A DNA stretch of 64,000 nt, taken from NCBI GenBank assembly GCA_944472155.2, contig OX235273.1:88344793-88408792 (forward strand), read 5' to 3'. The notes beneath the pieces were generated by a model. That model saw nothing but the letters and a program-made list of their open reading frames with translations, had not been told where the DNA came from and searched no databases. The stretch comes from Trichobilharzia szidati. Its lineage: Eukaryota > Platyhelminthes > Trematoda > Strigeidida > Schistosomatidae. A program made the translations under genes and the position numbers. Shown here piece after piece: positions 43,825 through 56,249 of this stretch (position 1 is the stretch's first letter; each line of letters starts with the position of its first letter).

Positions 43825-44654
43825 ATGCCTTCAAGAAAATGCAACAAAGCTAGATATTCTACAGATCCAAATGGGAAACTTTGGGCTGACAATCCGGACA
43901 ATTTTGGCAGGAAAATGTTAGAGAAAATGGGTTGGGAACCTGGGAAAGGTTTAGGGAAAGATAATAGCGGAATCACCGCACCTATAAAGGTAAGCATACT
44001 ATCGTAATTTCACAGTGTTTTGTTTAGGCTTCCACTCATAAAGGCAAACGAGGACTAGGTTTAAAGTCAGATTTCTCTTTGGGAATCAAACAAATTGATG
44101 AATATGCGAGTCTTTTGCGGGCATTAAACAAATCAAACAGCAATCCTGATGAAACGAATTCAATTGGGGAATGCTTATCAACGAAGTCACGAAGAGGTAT
44201 TAAGACCATACGTGCTAAAGATGCATCAAAATATAATGAAGAAGACCTATCAGTTGTTTTGGGATATGCAAAAGCACATGTATCGGAGGAAAAGGTTTCA
44301 TCCAGTGCATCCATAAATAACTCCGATGCTCAGTTTATCACGATAACAAGTTCACTGTCCACTTCAGAATACTTTGAGAAAGCCAAAAGACGTAAAGATA
44401 AAAGGGTAAGACAAAACCGTACCTGATTCTTCTGTTTTCAGCCAAGCATTTTAGACCCATTGGATGTGATATCAGCTCTACCGTGTAATGATGTTCCACT
44501 GGTAAATCAGTCAGGAAAACTAGAGACCTCGGATTTACGTGTGAATAATCGTGACAATCGGCCTGCTACCTCAGGAGAAATCTGTGAAAACCAACAGTCA
44601 GAAGATAGTGAGCTTCCTGAAAAGTTGCCAGTTGAAGATGAATGTAACGTGTAA
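43825..44654 (+). CDS. PINX1: PINX1-like G-patch protein, 3 exons, 251 aa
   Basis: Exons 43825-43989, 44028-44405, 44442-44654, separated by introns of 38 and 36 bases with GTAAG donors and TTTAG / TTTCAG acceptors; all junctions are phase 0. The N-terminus has the family's layout: a basic start, WADNPDNFGRKMLEKMGWEP, GKGLGKDNSGITAPIK (G-patch), then KGKRGLGL and an acidic helix (DEYASLLRALN) matching the PINX1 region after the G-patch. The middle has TSEYFEKAKRRKDKR, like the conserved EYF-x-K block. In vertebrates PINX1 is a nucleolar protein that binds TRF1 and telomerase; G-patches activate DEAH helicases. The protein is shorter than human PINX1 (328 aa) and ends in an acidic tail, without the Lys-rich C-terminal region. 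The yeast homologue acts in ribosome biogenesis, which may be the better guide here. Confidence 0.9.
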
Positions 44655-46640
44655 TTGTTAGGTAACTTAAAATTATATGTAGGTGTCAATCGGAAACCAA
44701 AAATCGTCGAAACTATAAACGCAGGGGAGAGTAAGTTTTTTACCAAATAACTACTTATTTTTGTAGATATTATTAACTCAGTATTCATTCAGTCCAACTT
44801 GCTATCGATCCCAGGATATTGTCATTACTGAATATTTGTACATACAATTTGTGATAACTATAACATTGTATTATATTCATATCTCACTACCTGACTGGGT
44901 TACAACGTGTTGTCCGCCATCATCAGGATCAGTAGTTAATCCGTTATTATCATAACTAAAGAGTATACATTGTAGCACTATTCTGTTAGTCAATGTCGTA
45001 TTTAGTTTCCTCCAACCTATCAAACAAAAATTCCCTACAAAACCAATACTTTAAAATGCCTTATTTAATACAAAAAAGGCTTAATTGTCTCAGTGCTTTT
45101 TCATTGCTAGCCAGTTATGCATCACTGTAAGCAGTTTCTTGCAACAAATCAAAAGACTTTTACCAAATCCATTCCTTTTTATGAATGATGTAATTCAAAC
45201 TTGTGTCTGTAGGAGGTAGGAAAGAAGCTCCCAGTATAAGTTTCATACCAACAGGGCATCACAAATTTCAACTAACATTATTTTGAAAACATTAATGACA
45301 GTCATGGAACACAACATTATTTTTTGTCCCAATCATTCGAACTCAGAATTTGGGAGTTATTATGACTCTAGTTTGTGTGAACGCAAACTTTTGCAGATAA
45401 AAGAAAATGATCTTAGAGAGGTCAAGAAAACGGCATTTTATATCTAACTGTAAGGAATTCGACTCTGTCTGCTCTCATTATAACGTATAGATAAACATTT
45501 TGCTATTTTCACGATGTGGTAACAATAATCAAGTTATTCGCAAGGATAATTTCTCGTTGTCATTGCTTCCATTTGAAGAAACCTACTAACAACAACTGTA
45601 TGGAAGATAATAATACTGTAAAAGCGTGTCGGCAGTTAAATAGAAAATCACCAAAACCAATAAACTCAAGCTTCTTAGGGACAACATCCAAAAACGTTTA
45701 GAAGGCGTATATGGACAGGATTTCTAAACAACGACAGCATTTTGTGCAGAATACTAAGCAATCAGCCGCAATTGTAGTGATCAACAGCATTCAGTGAGGC
45801 ACTCATTTAGATTAGAACGCATAAACAAATACATAGACTAAATACCTAATAAACGAGGAATATGAATGTACGTTAAAAACAAAATTCAGTTAAATATAAA
45901 CTAAAAAGGAAGTGTCGTCGCATATTACTGGAAGAGGGTAAGAGCTAGGGCCTTGTGGAACATATGTTCTGTTATCATATACGAGGTCTACGGTAACTGT
46001 AATGATTAGATGTTCAACTTTGTTCGACCTGAGTCGCACTTGTTACCTTAAGGTAGATGGATCAGTGATTTTGTTCTACGTGAAACAACTGTAACTGTCA
46101 CCCAAATTTTTAAACTTAAGCTATCGTAGAATATTAACGGTTTCCTCTTTCAGAAATCCTGGAATTCCTCTCAGGTGGATTCCAGACAGTTAGTTCATTT
46201 TATGGATTTCGACAGGAAAATCAATATTTCATTTATCGTCTTATGTAATTAAATATTACATTCCAGACAATCTAATCATATGTGCACTTGTCATAGATAC
46301 GTATTAAAAATAAGGACGAGTTGAGGCGTAGATCAAATAAGAAAGCTAATTTAGCTACAGGATTTCATCATGAGCTGATATCGGTTAGAAAACCATTTGA
46401 AAACCTGGAAGTACTGACAGACTTTAAAATAACAGTGATGATCAACAGAACAAAGTAGTAATAATAGGATACATAGCATAATTCACCAAGGAAGGTTTAG
46501 TTCGATAGTAAGTTGTTTATGAACTCCGAGGTGGCGTAAGTCTCGTTTGACTAGGTTCCTCTCTGTGTCAGCCTATACGAACGTTTAAATTGATAACTGT
46601 AATACGAAGTACCATCATCTTTCACTTTTTGTCAGTGATC
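44655..46640. other. Intergenic, no gene
   Basis: Short unrecognised frames (45516-45701). A short segment at 46352-46395 (GCTACAGGATTTCATCATGA) resembles 58653-58695. Confidence 0.5.
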
Positions 46641-46654
46641 CGGATCTTGACTGA

Positions 46655-48101
46655 ATTATATATATCCTCCTTGTTCACCAATGTACCGTTAATGGAGACA
46701 GTGGATTTTATATGTGAGGAGATTACTACACGAAACATAGACATCGGGATTTATATATCCTTGAAGGAACTTATTTTAAAATGCACAATGAATATTCATT
46801 TCTTATTCAATAAGGAATATTACAGGCAAATTGATGGTGTAGCTATGGGTTCCCCATTAGGTCCAATCCTAGCTGATTGTTTCCTCGCTAAATTAGAGAA
46901 TGGACCACTGAAAGGAGTAATTAATGACATGGATTTCTACTGTCGATATATGGATGACACATTTGTGGTTATGAAAGACGAGAATGATGCAATGAATATC
47001 CTTGACAAGTTTAATGATGCACATTCAGCAATAAACTTTACCATAGAGAAAGAAAGTAATGACAGTATCTCATTCCTAGACGTCTTCATGGCAAGGAAAG
47101 ATGATGGCACACTGAGAAGGAGTGTGTATAGGAAACCTACAACAACAGGTCAGTACACTCATTTTTTGAGTTTTGTACCTTTGAAATATAAACGTAACCT
47201 GGTAAAGTGTCTGGTTCATAGAGCTAGGTTAATCTGTTCAGACGACTGCCTCAATGAGGAGCTTAAGATTATTAAAGAATTACTTAGAAAAAATGGTTAT
47301 CCAGATAAATTTATTGAGAAGAATATGAATTCAGCACCAAGGAGAGTCAGTATGGCTACAGTTCCGAAAAAACCAATGTTCATAAAATTGCAGTTCCTCG
47401 GTGACAACATCAGCGAAATCATAACACAGCGCTTGAAGAATGCAGTTAAAAGAGCTTATTATGCAGCAGAGGTACGTTGTCTCTTCAAAACCACCCCTAT
47501 TCTATGTTCGAGAAATAAGGATAAACTACCTAATTTTGCCTCTTCTATGTGTGTCTACCAGTTTGACTGCAGCTGCGGAGCCAGCTACATTGGGCGTACA
47601 ATTAGGCAGTTTCATCGTCGTATTTCTGAACATCATCCAGCGTGGTTAAGCAAGGGACAAACAAGATCTATTCGTAGTTCTATTTTAGCACACCTTGTTG
47701 ATACTGAGCATAAGGTTGATGTGAATACTGCATTTAAAATTATTTATCGCATTCCGACTAATCTTAACTTTGCTCTACGAGTTCGTCTTCTACAGACAGC
47801 TGAAGCAATCGGAATCCACCAGAAGAAACCAAGCCTATGTGTACAGAAGAAATTTGTACAGCCACTTTCCTTACCTTGGCCATCGTTACATGAATGTATA
47901 AACCGGACTACTTCGCCCCCTCCCCCTAAACCTTTAAAAATTATAATTGTCCAAATTATTTTTTTATTATTTATTTTGACCACTTCATCTTTAATTACGT
48001 GTTATCCTTGTAAAATTAATTTATTCTATCCATTTCTACCTTTTAAATTTGTATTGATTTTCTTCGTTAATTATCAACCCATTGACATTTTGACACTTTA
48101 A
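46655..48101 (+). mobile_element. Penelope-like element, copy 3, intact RT/GIY-YIG frame, 5'-truncated
   Basis: An uninterrupted plus-strand frame enters PLE sequence at SSLFTNVPLMETVDFICEEI (about 46664) and runs to 48101. RT blocks: GVAMGSPLGPILAD, CRYMDDTFVVM (catalytic YMDD, about 46946), SISFLDVFMARKDDGT, RRSVYRKPTTTGQY. The GIY-YIG domain follows: CSCGASYIGRT (about 47575-47600), RRISEHHPAWL, HLVDTEHKVDV, FKIIYRI, then SLPWP. The frame continues for about 70 codons into a Pro-rich, then very hydrophobic tail (IIIVQIIFLLFILTT) that the other copies lack. The first RT blocks and N-terminus are missing, so it is a truncated insertion, but it has no stop or frameshift and looks the youngest coding-wise. 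Confidence 0.9.
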
Positions 48102-48637
48102 TTATTGTTAACAAACATATCACCACTTGTTTGGTAAATTGTTGTGTATTGTAATAAATGCTATATATATTAGAGTAGAGCCAGAGATGAGGATCTAATT
48201 GGAAAGTAAATATTTCTTCGCTCAATCTTTCTGTTTTCCAAATGTCTAAATGGGGATATTTTCTATATTGAATTAGATGTCACTTAATACCAGAATTTAG
48301 TCTTGCTGAGTACTAGGCTACTTCGTTCAATCATGTGCGAGATCTTAATTACTTCGTCGCGGGGTGGACGGTAATTTTCTTATACTCTCGCCCATGAGTT
48401 CATTGCAAAATCGTGAGGGGTTTCATTTTTATGAGCGAAAGGAGACAGAAACCAACTGAAAGCCATGACTTGCTTGCTTGTATGATACTGAAATAAGTCA
48501 CCAACAAAACAACATTAACAGTAGTACAACCCTTGTTACGATACAACTAAGAAATCAGTGGAAAAAGTATATTTAATAGAAAATATTACTGAAATCAATA
48601 TGGATGTATGTTAGTTTTACAAGGATCAAATGGTATT
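48102..48637. other. Intergenic, no gene
   Basis: Between the PLE and the 3' end of XPNPEP3. Nothing recognised. Confidence 0.5.
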
Positions 48638-51600
48638 TTAGCTTTTGTCAAGTTCTACGTGTTTCAGATTCTGAATAGAACCATCATTTGTCATAACGAA
48701 ATCATCCTCTACCCTCATACCGATGCCCATGAACTCCTTAGATATGCCTAAGTTGGCCAGATCACTCCTGAAATATATACCTGGTTCTAGAGGAAAGACC
48801 ACACCCGCTTGAAGACGTCTCGTGTATGGTATTGTTGGAGTATCATGCACATCCAGACCAAGGTAATGCCCGACATGGTGTGGACAAACTTTTTGCGCCA
48901 CCTAAATTACAAAAATAAGCATTTGATTTAATTAGTGATTGTATAGCTGGACAGAAATAATAAAGACATCTGTATATTATTTCAACAAGTAGATCTTACC
49001 ATTTATATTCAAGTTTGTCAAATATTATTTAAATGTGTAGGGCTGCTTTATCACACGCATAGTAGATTCACAAAATAAAGCAACCCAAAGTGTTCTTTGC
49101 AAGATACACTCACTCTTTAGTAATGCAGTAGGGTAAGACCGGATACGCGTGTTAAGCATCATTATAAACAATTCATTAAAAATAAAAGTAGGACACTTGG
49201 ATTTGCAGTCACGCGTAAATTGCACATGAAAAATATCCCAAATATTTCCAACACAGTTAGATGGATCCGGCATTCTGAGTAGACTGGTGAGTGATGTCGC
49301 GCGCCGGGATCTCGAGTGGATCGCGGGTGGTAAATGACGAGTTGGACGTCCAAGGGTGAAATGGAGATTGTATGGGGAAATGAAAGCTTAAGAGCATTCG
49401 TGGAACCAGAAGAGGACAGAATGAAGAGATGCTGTAGTTCCACTTGGAACCAAAGGGAATAATAGTGAGTGTAGTAGTTTTTCTCACCACAAATAAGTTG
49501 GAACGCCTCAGTGCGCTTTACTCTTGTTTCAAAATCGCAAACGAACACGAAATACATAAAAGCACTAAATACAAAAACAACGTACAGATGATTCCAAAGT
49601 AATGTCTCTCACCAGCGAAATTCGTGATTTACATATTAATCGAGTGGAGCGCGTCAAATGTTCGTTAGTTATTAAATGTGCTTAATTAGGAGGCTAGTTG
49701 ACTAAATCCAACTGAAGAGAAGCGATATCGCCCTAGTTTGCTGATTAAAAATACTAATGAACACATTAAGTGAACAGAAACACGTTAATGTAGATCAAGA
49801 GGTTTCATCAAAACTACATACTCAATGGTCAACTCTCTTTTACTTGTTTAGTACTCTTCCGCTTCCAATGGATAGATTGAACGTTTCAAAACGAACGGTC
49901 TCCAAAGCTGACTTACCTCTGTCCTTTCTCATAGTGTATGAGAGAAGCTGAGTAGAATTAAACCATGATTGTACTAGTTCTTGGAAAATATAGATCACAT
50001 TACGAAGATGGAAACTACATTGGTCGAATTAATTACCAGATAAGCGGGTTCTTATAAAACATCAACTTTGGTTGATCTGATAGCTTACTAACACATCAGC
50101 GTGGAACACGGCACAAAAAAGTACCAATTAATTTGCTACATCTTGAAGCAGTATACGGAAAAGAAAGGAGCAAAAATAGAATCATACTATTTTTGTATTA
50201 CACTTATCTGGTATTTATTTAAATGTATTTTTACTTTGTGATACGTAAAATTTCAACAAAAATGGGAATAGTTATCCCTTATAAAGCGGTAGAGCATAAA
50301 ACTACTGAGTAGACGTTACAGACGAGTGCATTACTATTACAGTAGACAAAAATTGCTAAACACAAAAGAGACATCAACTGCACAATATGTCTATAAGTAA
50401 GTTCGAGGCATCTTTCAGTCATAACTCCAACTGATTTACTTTTCTTTAAAGATAAGGGGTTGTATGTAAGCTTTTAGTCAAGGTGAAGGTAGAAAGCAAT
50501 AAAACTCGGCAGTCAAGTTTAAGATTTGAACGAAGTTGGCAATCACAACAGCTGTAAATATGTAGACTAGATGACCTTGAGCTATGCTGGGATTCCACAA
50601 TTTCGGAGATTTTAGCATTTCTACTCAGACCAGTGAATTGCTTGTAGTATCAATATTCAGCATTCTTATGTGACCTGAAAGTGCTTAATTTCAAAGCGGT
50701 GGTTACGTAACAGGAATGCATATATGAGTACATATAATCACTAAAATATGTTTCTAGGAAATTTCCTTGATATCCCATAAGTGATATGAAGGAAACGTAA
50801 TTTGGACAGCACATTCTACTTAACTTTAAACGGTATATTCAAGCATCAACTTACATATAGTCTATCTTGGTCTGGAATTATACGTTCATTAACCAGATGT
50901 CGTCCAATTTCTGATAACATGTGATTATACAAATCTTGTAAACTTTTCTCAGGAGAGGCTACAGAAGCGCAAGATTTTTGAATTTCAAGAAGTATCTCGT
51001 GTACAATTTTCTGAGTTGGTGAGAAATAACCTAGTAAATAAGCATATTCAAATGGTGATTCACAAGCGGTATTATTTAATTTGTACAATCTGTTTTCCAA
51101 ATTCGATGTGATTAGAAATACTATCCACGAAAGAACAATTTCCAATGATATTTTATGAAAATTTCCATCATTATGTGTAAATGAATAAAAGTGCGGTATA
51201 GTAGAAATCGTATTCTGGAAACCATGAGTGACAATAATGACAGCATATACTACGGACTGATAAGGGCAGTTGGAGGCAATTCAGATTAACTAGTAGATTT
51301 TTCGGCAATGTCAAAAGTGATCTGTATGTGGGACAGTTAATTCACCAACGGTGTACCCCGCGAACTGGTAACATAATAAAGTTTCTTTATTTGAAAATCA
51401 GACAGTCCAAGGAAAAAATTTTACCATAGCCTCCTTCAAAAACCCAAAATATGTATATCTTAACATATGACTTGCATAACACTGTAAACAGTACTTGGAA
51501 AACGAGTGGAGTATTAACACAATACATACTACTAATCCACAGGAGTAGCTGAAACCATCTATACCGCAATCTGAATATTTCAGATTTCTAAATAAAACAT

Positions 51601-53186
51601 GGGTGAAATTTTATTCTCAACTGATTGGTCTGGTCCATTTCTAAACGACTACCGATAAGATATTCTGACTAATACCTACTCCTTGCCAAGCATAACGAAA
51701 AAAACTCAGGTTTTATGCACCATCGACGGATAACGTATAGAAGAGCAACCGGATATGGAGTTTTTCTCCAAACTATTACAATACCCATTGGGCCATGTCC
51801 GACAAATTCCAGGCCCAGAAGGTACCAAGATTTTAAAATCTTTGCACGTCCATCAAAGTTTTGGGACATGAGAAATTTAGTTAGGTGATGGACAGCATTT
51901 GCATTTGATACAGCGTTCTTTGGGGTAGATGGTTGAGTCGTAAAGTTTTTAGTGTTATTTTCAGGTAAATCATCGACCGGGACTGCTGAGGTTCGCTCTG
52001 ATATCGTTCAGAATGATAATGGGTTCGCCATTACTAAATCGTCCAGCTCAGCATCATAAAATTACGACTAGTCCTTTTATCTCAAATATTCAAACCGTAA
52101 AAATATTTGAATGCCTGTTCTACATTAATACAATAAAATAATCAAATTAAATAAATAGGCTGATGAGTTAACTTACTTACCATTGACTGGCCAAGTTCTA
52201 GTGATGTCGGATGTGTATCCATTTACACGACAGCCGGCATCCACCAAGATAAGCTCTCCATCTCTGATTTCAGAATTGTTTCTCATGTAATGGATAATAT
52301 TTGTTCGATAACCTCCAGCAACAACAGGTGGATATCCGACAGAACAACCTCGACTGCGCATTTGATATTCAATGTGACTTTGTAAAGAAGTTTCCGTTAT
52401 TCCTGGTTTCGTGATTTGCATAGCAGATTCCAACGATTCAATAGCTGCGACAACTGCCAGTTTCATCTGGCTAATTTCATAGTTTGACTTTTTGAAACGA
52501 AGATTATCGATAATATGCTCTGGATTTTCAAAACTAACGTTTTTGTTGTTTATCTCTTTTAAAAACTTTGAAATGTTTCTTAAGACAAATTTATTTTGAG
52601 GACGCTCAAAAGGTTCGTCAGATGATAACGGACTGTACCAAACACAAAGTGATGATGAGGATGCAACTTGTTGGTGCAGGAAATTGCGTAAGTCGTTTAA
52701 AGGATAGCAGTGTTTGATCCCAGTCAATGAAGACGCCTCTGATAATGTTAAAGTTGGACCATTCCAGATCTCTGCATGCTTATTATGCATCTCAAGAAAC
52801 AGATGAGTTGACCAACAAACGTCGTCTCCGTTTCCTTCAATTTCATTTCTACAAACCAACAAAATACCATTTGGTTCATTCAATCCCGTGAAGTAGAAAA
52901 AATTGGAATCCTGGTGGAATGGATATGGAACATGATACGCCATATACTGTATCTCCGAGGCTGGTATGATAACTAAATGACAACATGACTTCTTTGGTGA
53001 TTGCTTTACAAAGGTATCGAGATTATCTATAAGACTTCTGTGTCGGTTTTTCAACTCTAAAAGGGGCACGGAAGTATTAACTGTTGAATAAGTTGATGAA
53101 GTGCATAAGCGTGTAATGAATGAGAAGTGTGAAAACCGTAATTTAAACATTTTCGTAAGAATATAAGCCATTGAGTGATGTACCAT
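48638..53186 (-). CDS. XPNPEP3: Xaa-Pro aminopeptidase 3, 3 exons, 481 aa
   Basis: M24-family metallopeptidase that removes an N-terminal residue preceding proline; in animals it is mainly mitochondrial. Exons on minus: 53186-52181, 51030-50855, 48901-48638 with clean GT-AG borders and continuous frame (1446 nt). The N-terminus MFKLRFSHFSFITRLCTSST (starting at the second or third Met) is basic and Ser/Thr-rich, like a mitochondrial presequence. The N-terminal creatinase-like domain has FFYFTGLNEPNGILLV; the catalytic domain has GYPPVVAGG, NIIHYMRNN, then the metal ligands: Asp in LILVDAGCRVNGYTSDITR (two Asp), His in CPHHVGHYLGLDVHDTP, Glu in LEPGIYF and Glu in GMRVEDDF. All five ligands are present. 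Human XPNPEP3 has 507 aa. ATG at 53184-53186 is the upstream choice; M13 is also plausible. Confidence 0.95.
48902..50854 (-). other. XPNPEP3 intron 2
   Basis: Contains a stretch at 49020-49560 that differs in composition (GATGTCGCGCGCCGGGATCT, TGGACGTCCAAGGGTGAAAT) and is probably an interspersed repeat. No protein could be assigned to its open frames. The rest is plain AT-rich intron. Confidence 0.5.
51031..52180 (-). other. XPNPEP3 intron 1
   Basis: Donor GTAAGTAAGT, acceptor TTTACTAG. No recognised insertion. Confidence 0.6.
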
Positions 53187-53469
53187 AAATGCACGTTAAG
53201 GCTATAAAGTTAAACAAAAATAATAAAATTGACTATAGAAGCTAATAAGAAACCAGTGGAGAGCAGCACTTATAATGAAGTAATGTATCTAGGCCAGTTT
53301 GCAAACTTCCTGCAAGAAATTTTCCGCTGATACGGCTGAAAATAGTAGGTCTACTTTGTAACATCCGTTTCTATAGGATACTAAGGTTAGTTACATGGAC
53401 AAGCGTGAATGTTTTGCGATAAATTTAAAATATTTTCGATAAATATCTGGAGGCGGTTCAGACAAAAGT

Positions 53470-54390
53470 ACAGTACATGCATCTGCGCCATTGAGAACGA
53501 TTTTGAGCCATATTCACCAATTGTCGTCAGTTATTGGTTTCTGCCATCCCGAGGAACCCAACCACGAAGTCTACATCTCCCAACGCGGCTAGCTTAAAGT
53601 AACTTGTGGATTTCATTGACTGTTGCCATGTTTTCGTTTGATCCCCCCTAGCTCTTTTCCAACCTTATCTATCCTATGTCGGCTAACATCGCTCGTCGAG
53701 GAAGGCGATGGCCAGGCATGCGTAACACATACCCTAACCACTTCAACTTCACAACCTCGTCGACTGACTTTCCCTCCCTCCTTACCTAGCACTCGATGCC
53801 TAACCTCAATATTACCCACCTTATTATACCAACTGACACGGTAGATCGAACGCAGACACCTATGAACAAAGGCAGCTAGCCAGGCTTTTCATATCTTCCA
53901 CTTTCAATGACCATGTCTCGGCCATAAAGGAGGACGGAGCGAACTGCTGAGCAGTAAATATGCTCTTTGGTCGATACCCAGATATCACGTGTACACCAGA
54001 GGTGGCATGGTTTGGCATATGCCAAATGAGCCCTTGATATCTGTACTGAGATTTCGTCAGCGATCAACCCGCTGGTGTTGGCTGATGCAACTTCCCAAAT
54101 AGGTGAAGTAGTCAACACGCTCTACCACTTCACTGCCTACCTTCAAGCTAGGAGTCATTCTAGTCTAGTCCTGTAGCATCATGTTACATTTGACAGGGGG
54201 GAACCGTATGCCGAACATTCGGAGATTACTGCTCAAAGTTTTTAGTAGACTCTGTATTTTGTCAGCGTCGTCATCAAGAAGAACTATGTTATTCGCATAT
54301 TCTAAGTTGACGAGATTATTCCCTGGCACCAATTCAATCCCTGAGTCACTGAAGTTAGGGTTAAGTCTATTAGTAGATCTATAATGAAAT
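53470..54390 (-). mobile_element. RTE LINE fragment, several frame breaks
   Basis: Minus-strand RTE piece from the end of RT box B to the protein C-terminus: LTLTSVTQGLN, the YADD region read through TCTAAGTTGACGAGATTATTC to AAGAACTATGTTATTCGCAT (antisense of the box), CNMMLQD, GSEVVERVDYFTYLG, and the end near CTCAAAATCGTTCTCAATGG (antisense). It lacks the 3' UTR terminus. Multiple stops; dead copy. It lies 280 bp upstream of XPNPEP3 in its promoter-side flank. Confidence 0.8.
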
Positions 54391-55906
54391 GTCTAGTCTG
54401 CTAAAATCTCATGACTATACGACATTTATAGGTACAACAGCAGCATTGAGACATCACATGTACTAAAAATACTATCCAGATAAACATCTGGAATGTATTT
54501 TTTGTACATCAGTATCGTCAATTAGAGAGTAACAAATAGTCTAAAACATCAAATACAACTCGGAAGTGTTGGACTTGTCAAGTAACAAGACACTTTGATA
54601 GTATCATTTCAATGGAATAAGTCGGAATACTATAAACAACATACAAAAAATACGATTAATGCGTACACATCTTATTAGAATGTCTAAGGAAAGTAGACAA
54701 GAGAAGCATCTAGTAACTTACATAACTGCACTATTAAAGTTAGTTGGTGTTTTGGGTAACTTCCTACCTGTTTAACAGGAAACGGAGATGGTTATTTTAT
54801 CATGTGATACATTCTACATAGTTAAACAGGAGACGTGAATTGATTCGACTTATAAACAGGATGGAATTATACCACACAGCTGCAACTGAGCGAAAGGGTG
54901 GAATTTTGAAGTTATGACTTTTATCTTGCCGTAGAATTACTAGCTTTTGCATTACATGCTAACAGCCACTTATATTTGAAAGCATACTGTAAGTAACCAA
55001 AGTGTTTAAAGATTTGTTACAGCAAGAATGTTATTAAACATTAGTATGTACCTCAACTGAAGATAGTGAAACTGAAAACCAGCTTGAATGCATTAAATTC
55101 TGCAAGCGACCAAGATGGCTAGAACTTAGCGATCAGCTCACTAGGATTTCACTACTTTTAAAATGACTAAATCTAACTAATATACTTTGATTTGATTACC
55201 CATGTGGCATGTAGAAGCCTTACACATCCGGAATCGCATAAATTCATATGAAACAAACTTGACGTGAGAGCAGGGTGAACGCCTTATCTTAGAATGACCA
55301 ACCATTCTGAGAAATTCCTCAACCAACAACAACGAGAAAACAACTTGTCGTATTAGTTTGTTTACATAAACGAATGATTCGAATCAGTACAGATAATATC
55401 TAGTGATCCCAGCCTGTATATATGTTGTTCGTAAGCATTTTGAAAACGCTACTGTGGTTCCTGCATATATTAACTTGCGAAAATCTCTCTAAGCCTTATA
55501 CAGCTTTCTAAGTGGTCTGTGGTGCACTATAGTTATTTACACAGTAGTTTAACACACTAAACGAGTTTGAACCCAGTGGATCTACCGCCTTGTCTTATTT
55601 ACACGGGTTGGCATATTGGATTTCGCGTTAGTGCAAAATTATCAATACAATTCTGGCCCTTCTGCTATAGTTACAGCGGTGATAAGCGTTCGAATAACAG
55701 CTAAAAGAAGCAGGTAGATTTTTACCTCACTATTGAGAGTTCCAAGAATTAACTGGAATATTTGACTTTTTAGATTTTAATCGTATCAGCATACTCGCTC
55801 TTAGTCATATTGAGTCATAAATGGTTCAAGAGAGTGTCATTTTCGCACATAAACCTATTGGTTTTCTCTATTGACATGAGATATTATGGGGGGAGGGAGA
55901 TTTAAG
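54391..55906. other. Intergenic, no gene
   Basis: AT-rich, nothing recognised. Confidence 0.5.
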
Positions 55907-55918
55907 TATACAACATGC

Positions 55919-56195
55919 AAAAAAAGTATAATTATACTTCAATAGTTTACACACAATGATAAGTTTTGTTATTGGTAATATTTACAGCGAAATTACTGCC
56001 AGTGTTCACACCACTGTTGGAATAGTTCCGTTTTAATAAAAAAACAAAAAAATTCTGACAGTGGTGTGAACATGGGCAGTAATTTTGCTCGAAATATTAC
56101 CAATAACAAAACTTATCATTGTGTGTAAACTATTGAAGTATAATTATACTTTATTTCATCTATTCCACAATGCTCAAACGTTTTAGTGACATTAA
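55919..56195 (-). mobile_element. Long-hairpin element, full copy with 12-bp TSD
   Basis: Flanked by the perfect direct repeat TATACAACATGC (55907-55918 and 56196-56207). Arms 55924-56022 and 56052-56151 are about 100 bp each and about 93% complementary, joined by a 29-base A-rich loop. On the right an unpaired part (56152-56195) contains, on minus, AAACGTTTGAGCATTGTGGA, the same leader as the copy at 23239. No coding capacity. Orientation is set by that leader. Confidence 0.85.
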
Positions 56196-56249
56196 TATAC
56201 AACATGCGTTAGTTCATCTTCTCTTTTAGATACTTCCACGAAATCTACT

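Noticed and set aside
44910..44935. Hammerhead core on minus (CTGATGA)
   Set aside because: No GAAA box within reach and no stem II.
49025..49557. Protein-coding gene in overlapping minus-strand frames
   Set aside because: Several overlapping frames, no recognisable domain, inside the XPNPEP3 intron.
52160..52180. Hammerhead ribozyme (CTGATGAG on +)
   Set aside because: No GAAA box or stem II at the proper spacing; it is part of the XPNPEP3 intron.
55919..56195. MITE with TA target duplication
   Set aside because: The true flanking direct repeats are 12-13 bp and lie outside a one-sided leader, which does not fit a TA-inserting DNA transposon.
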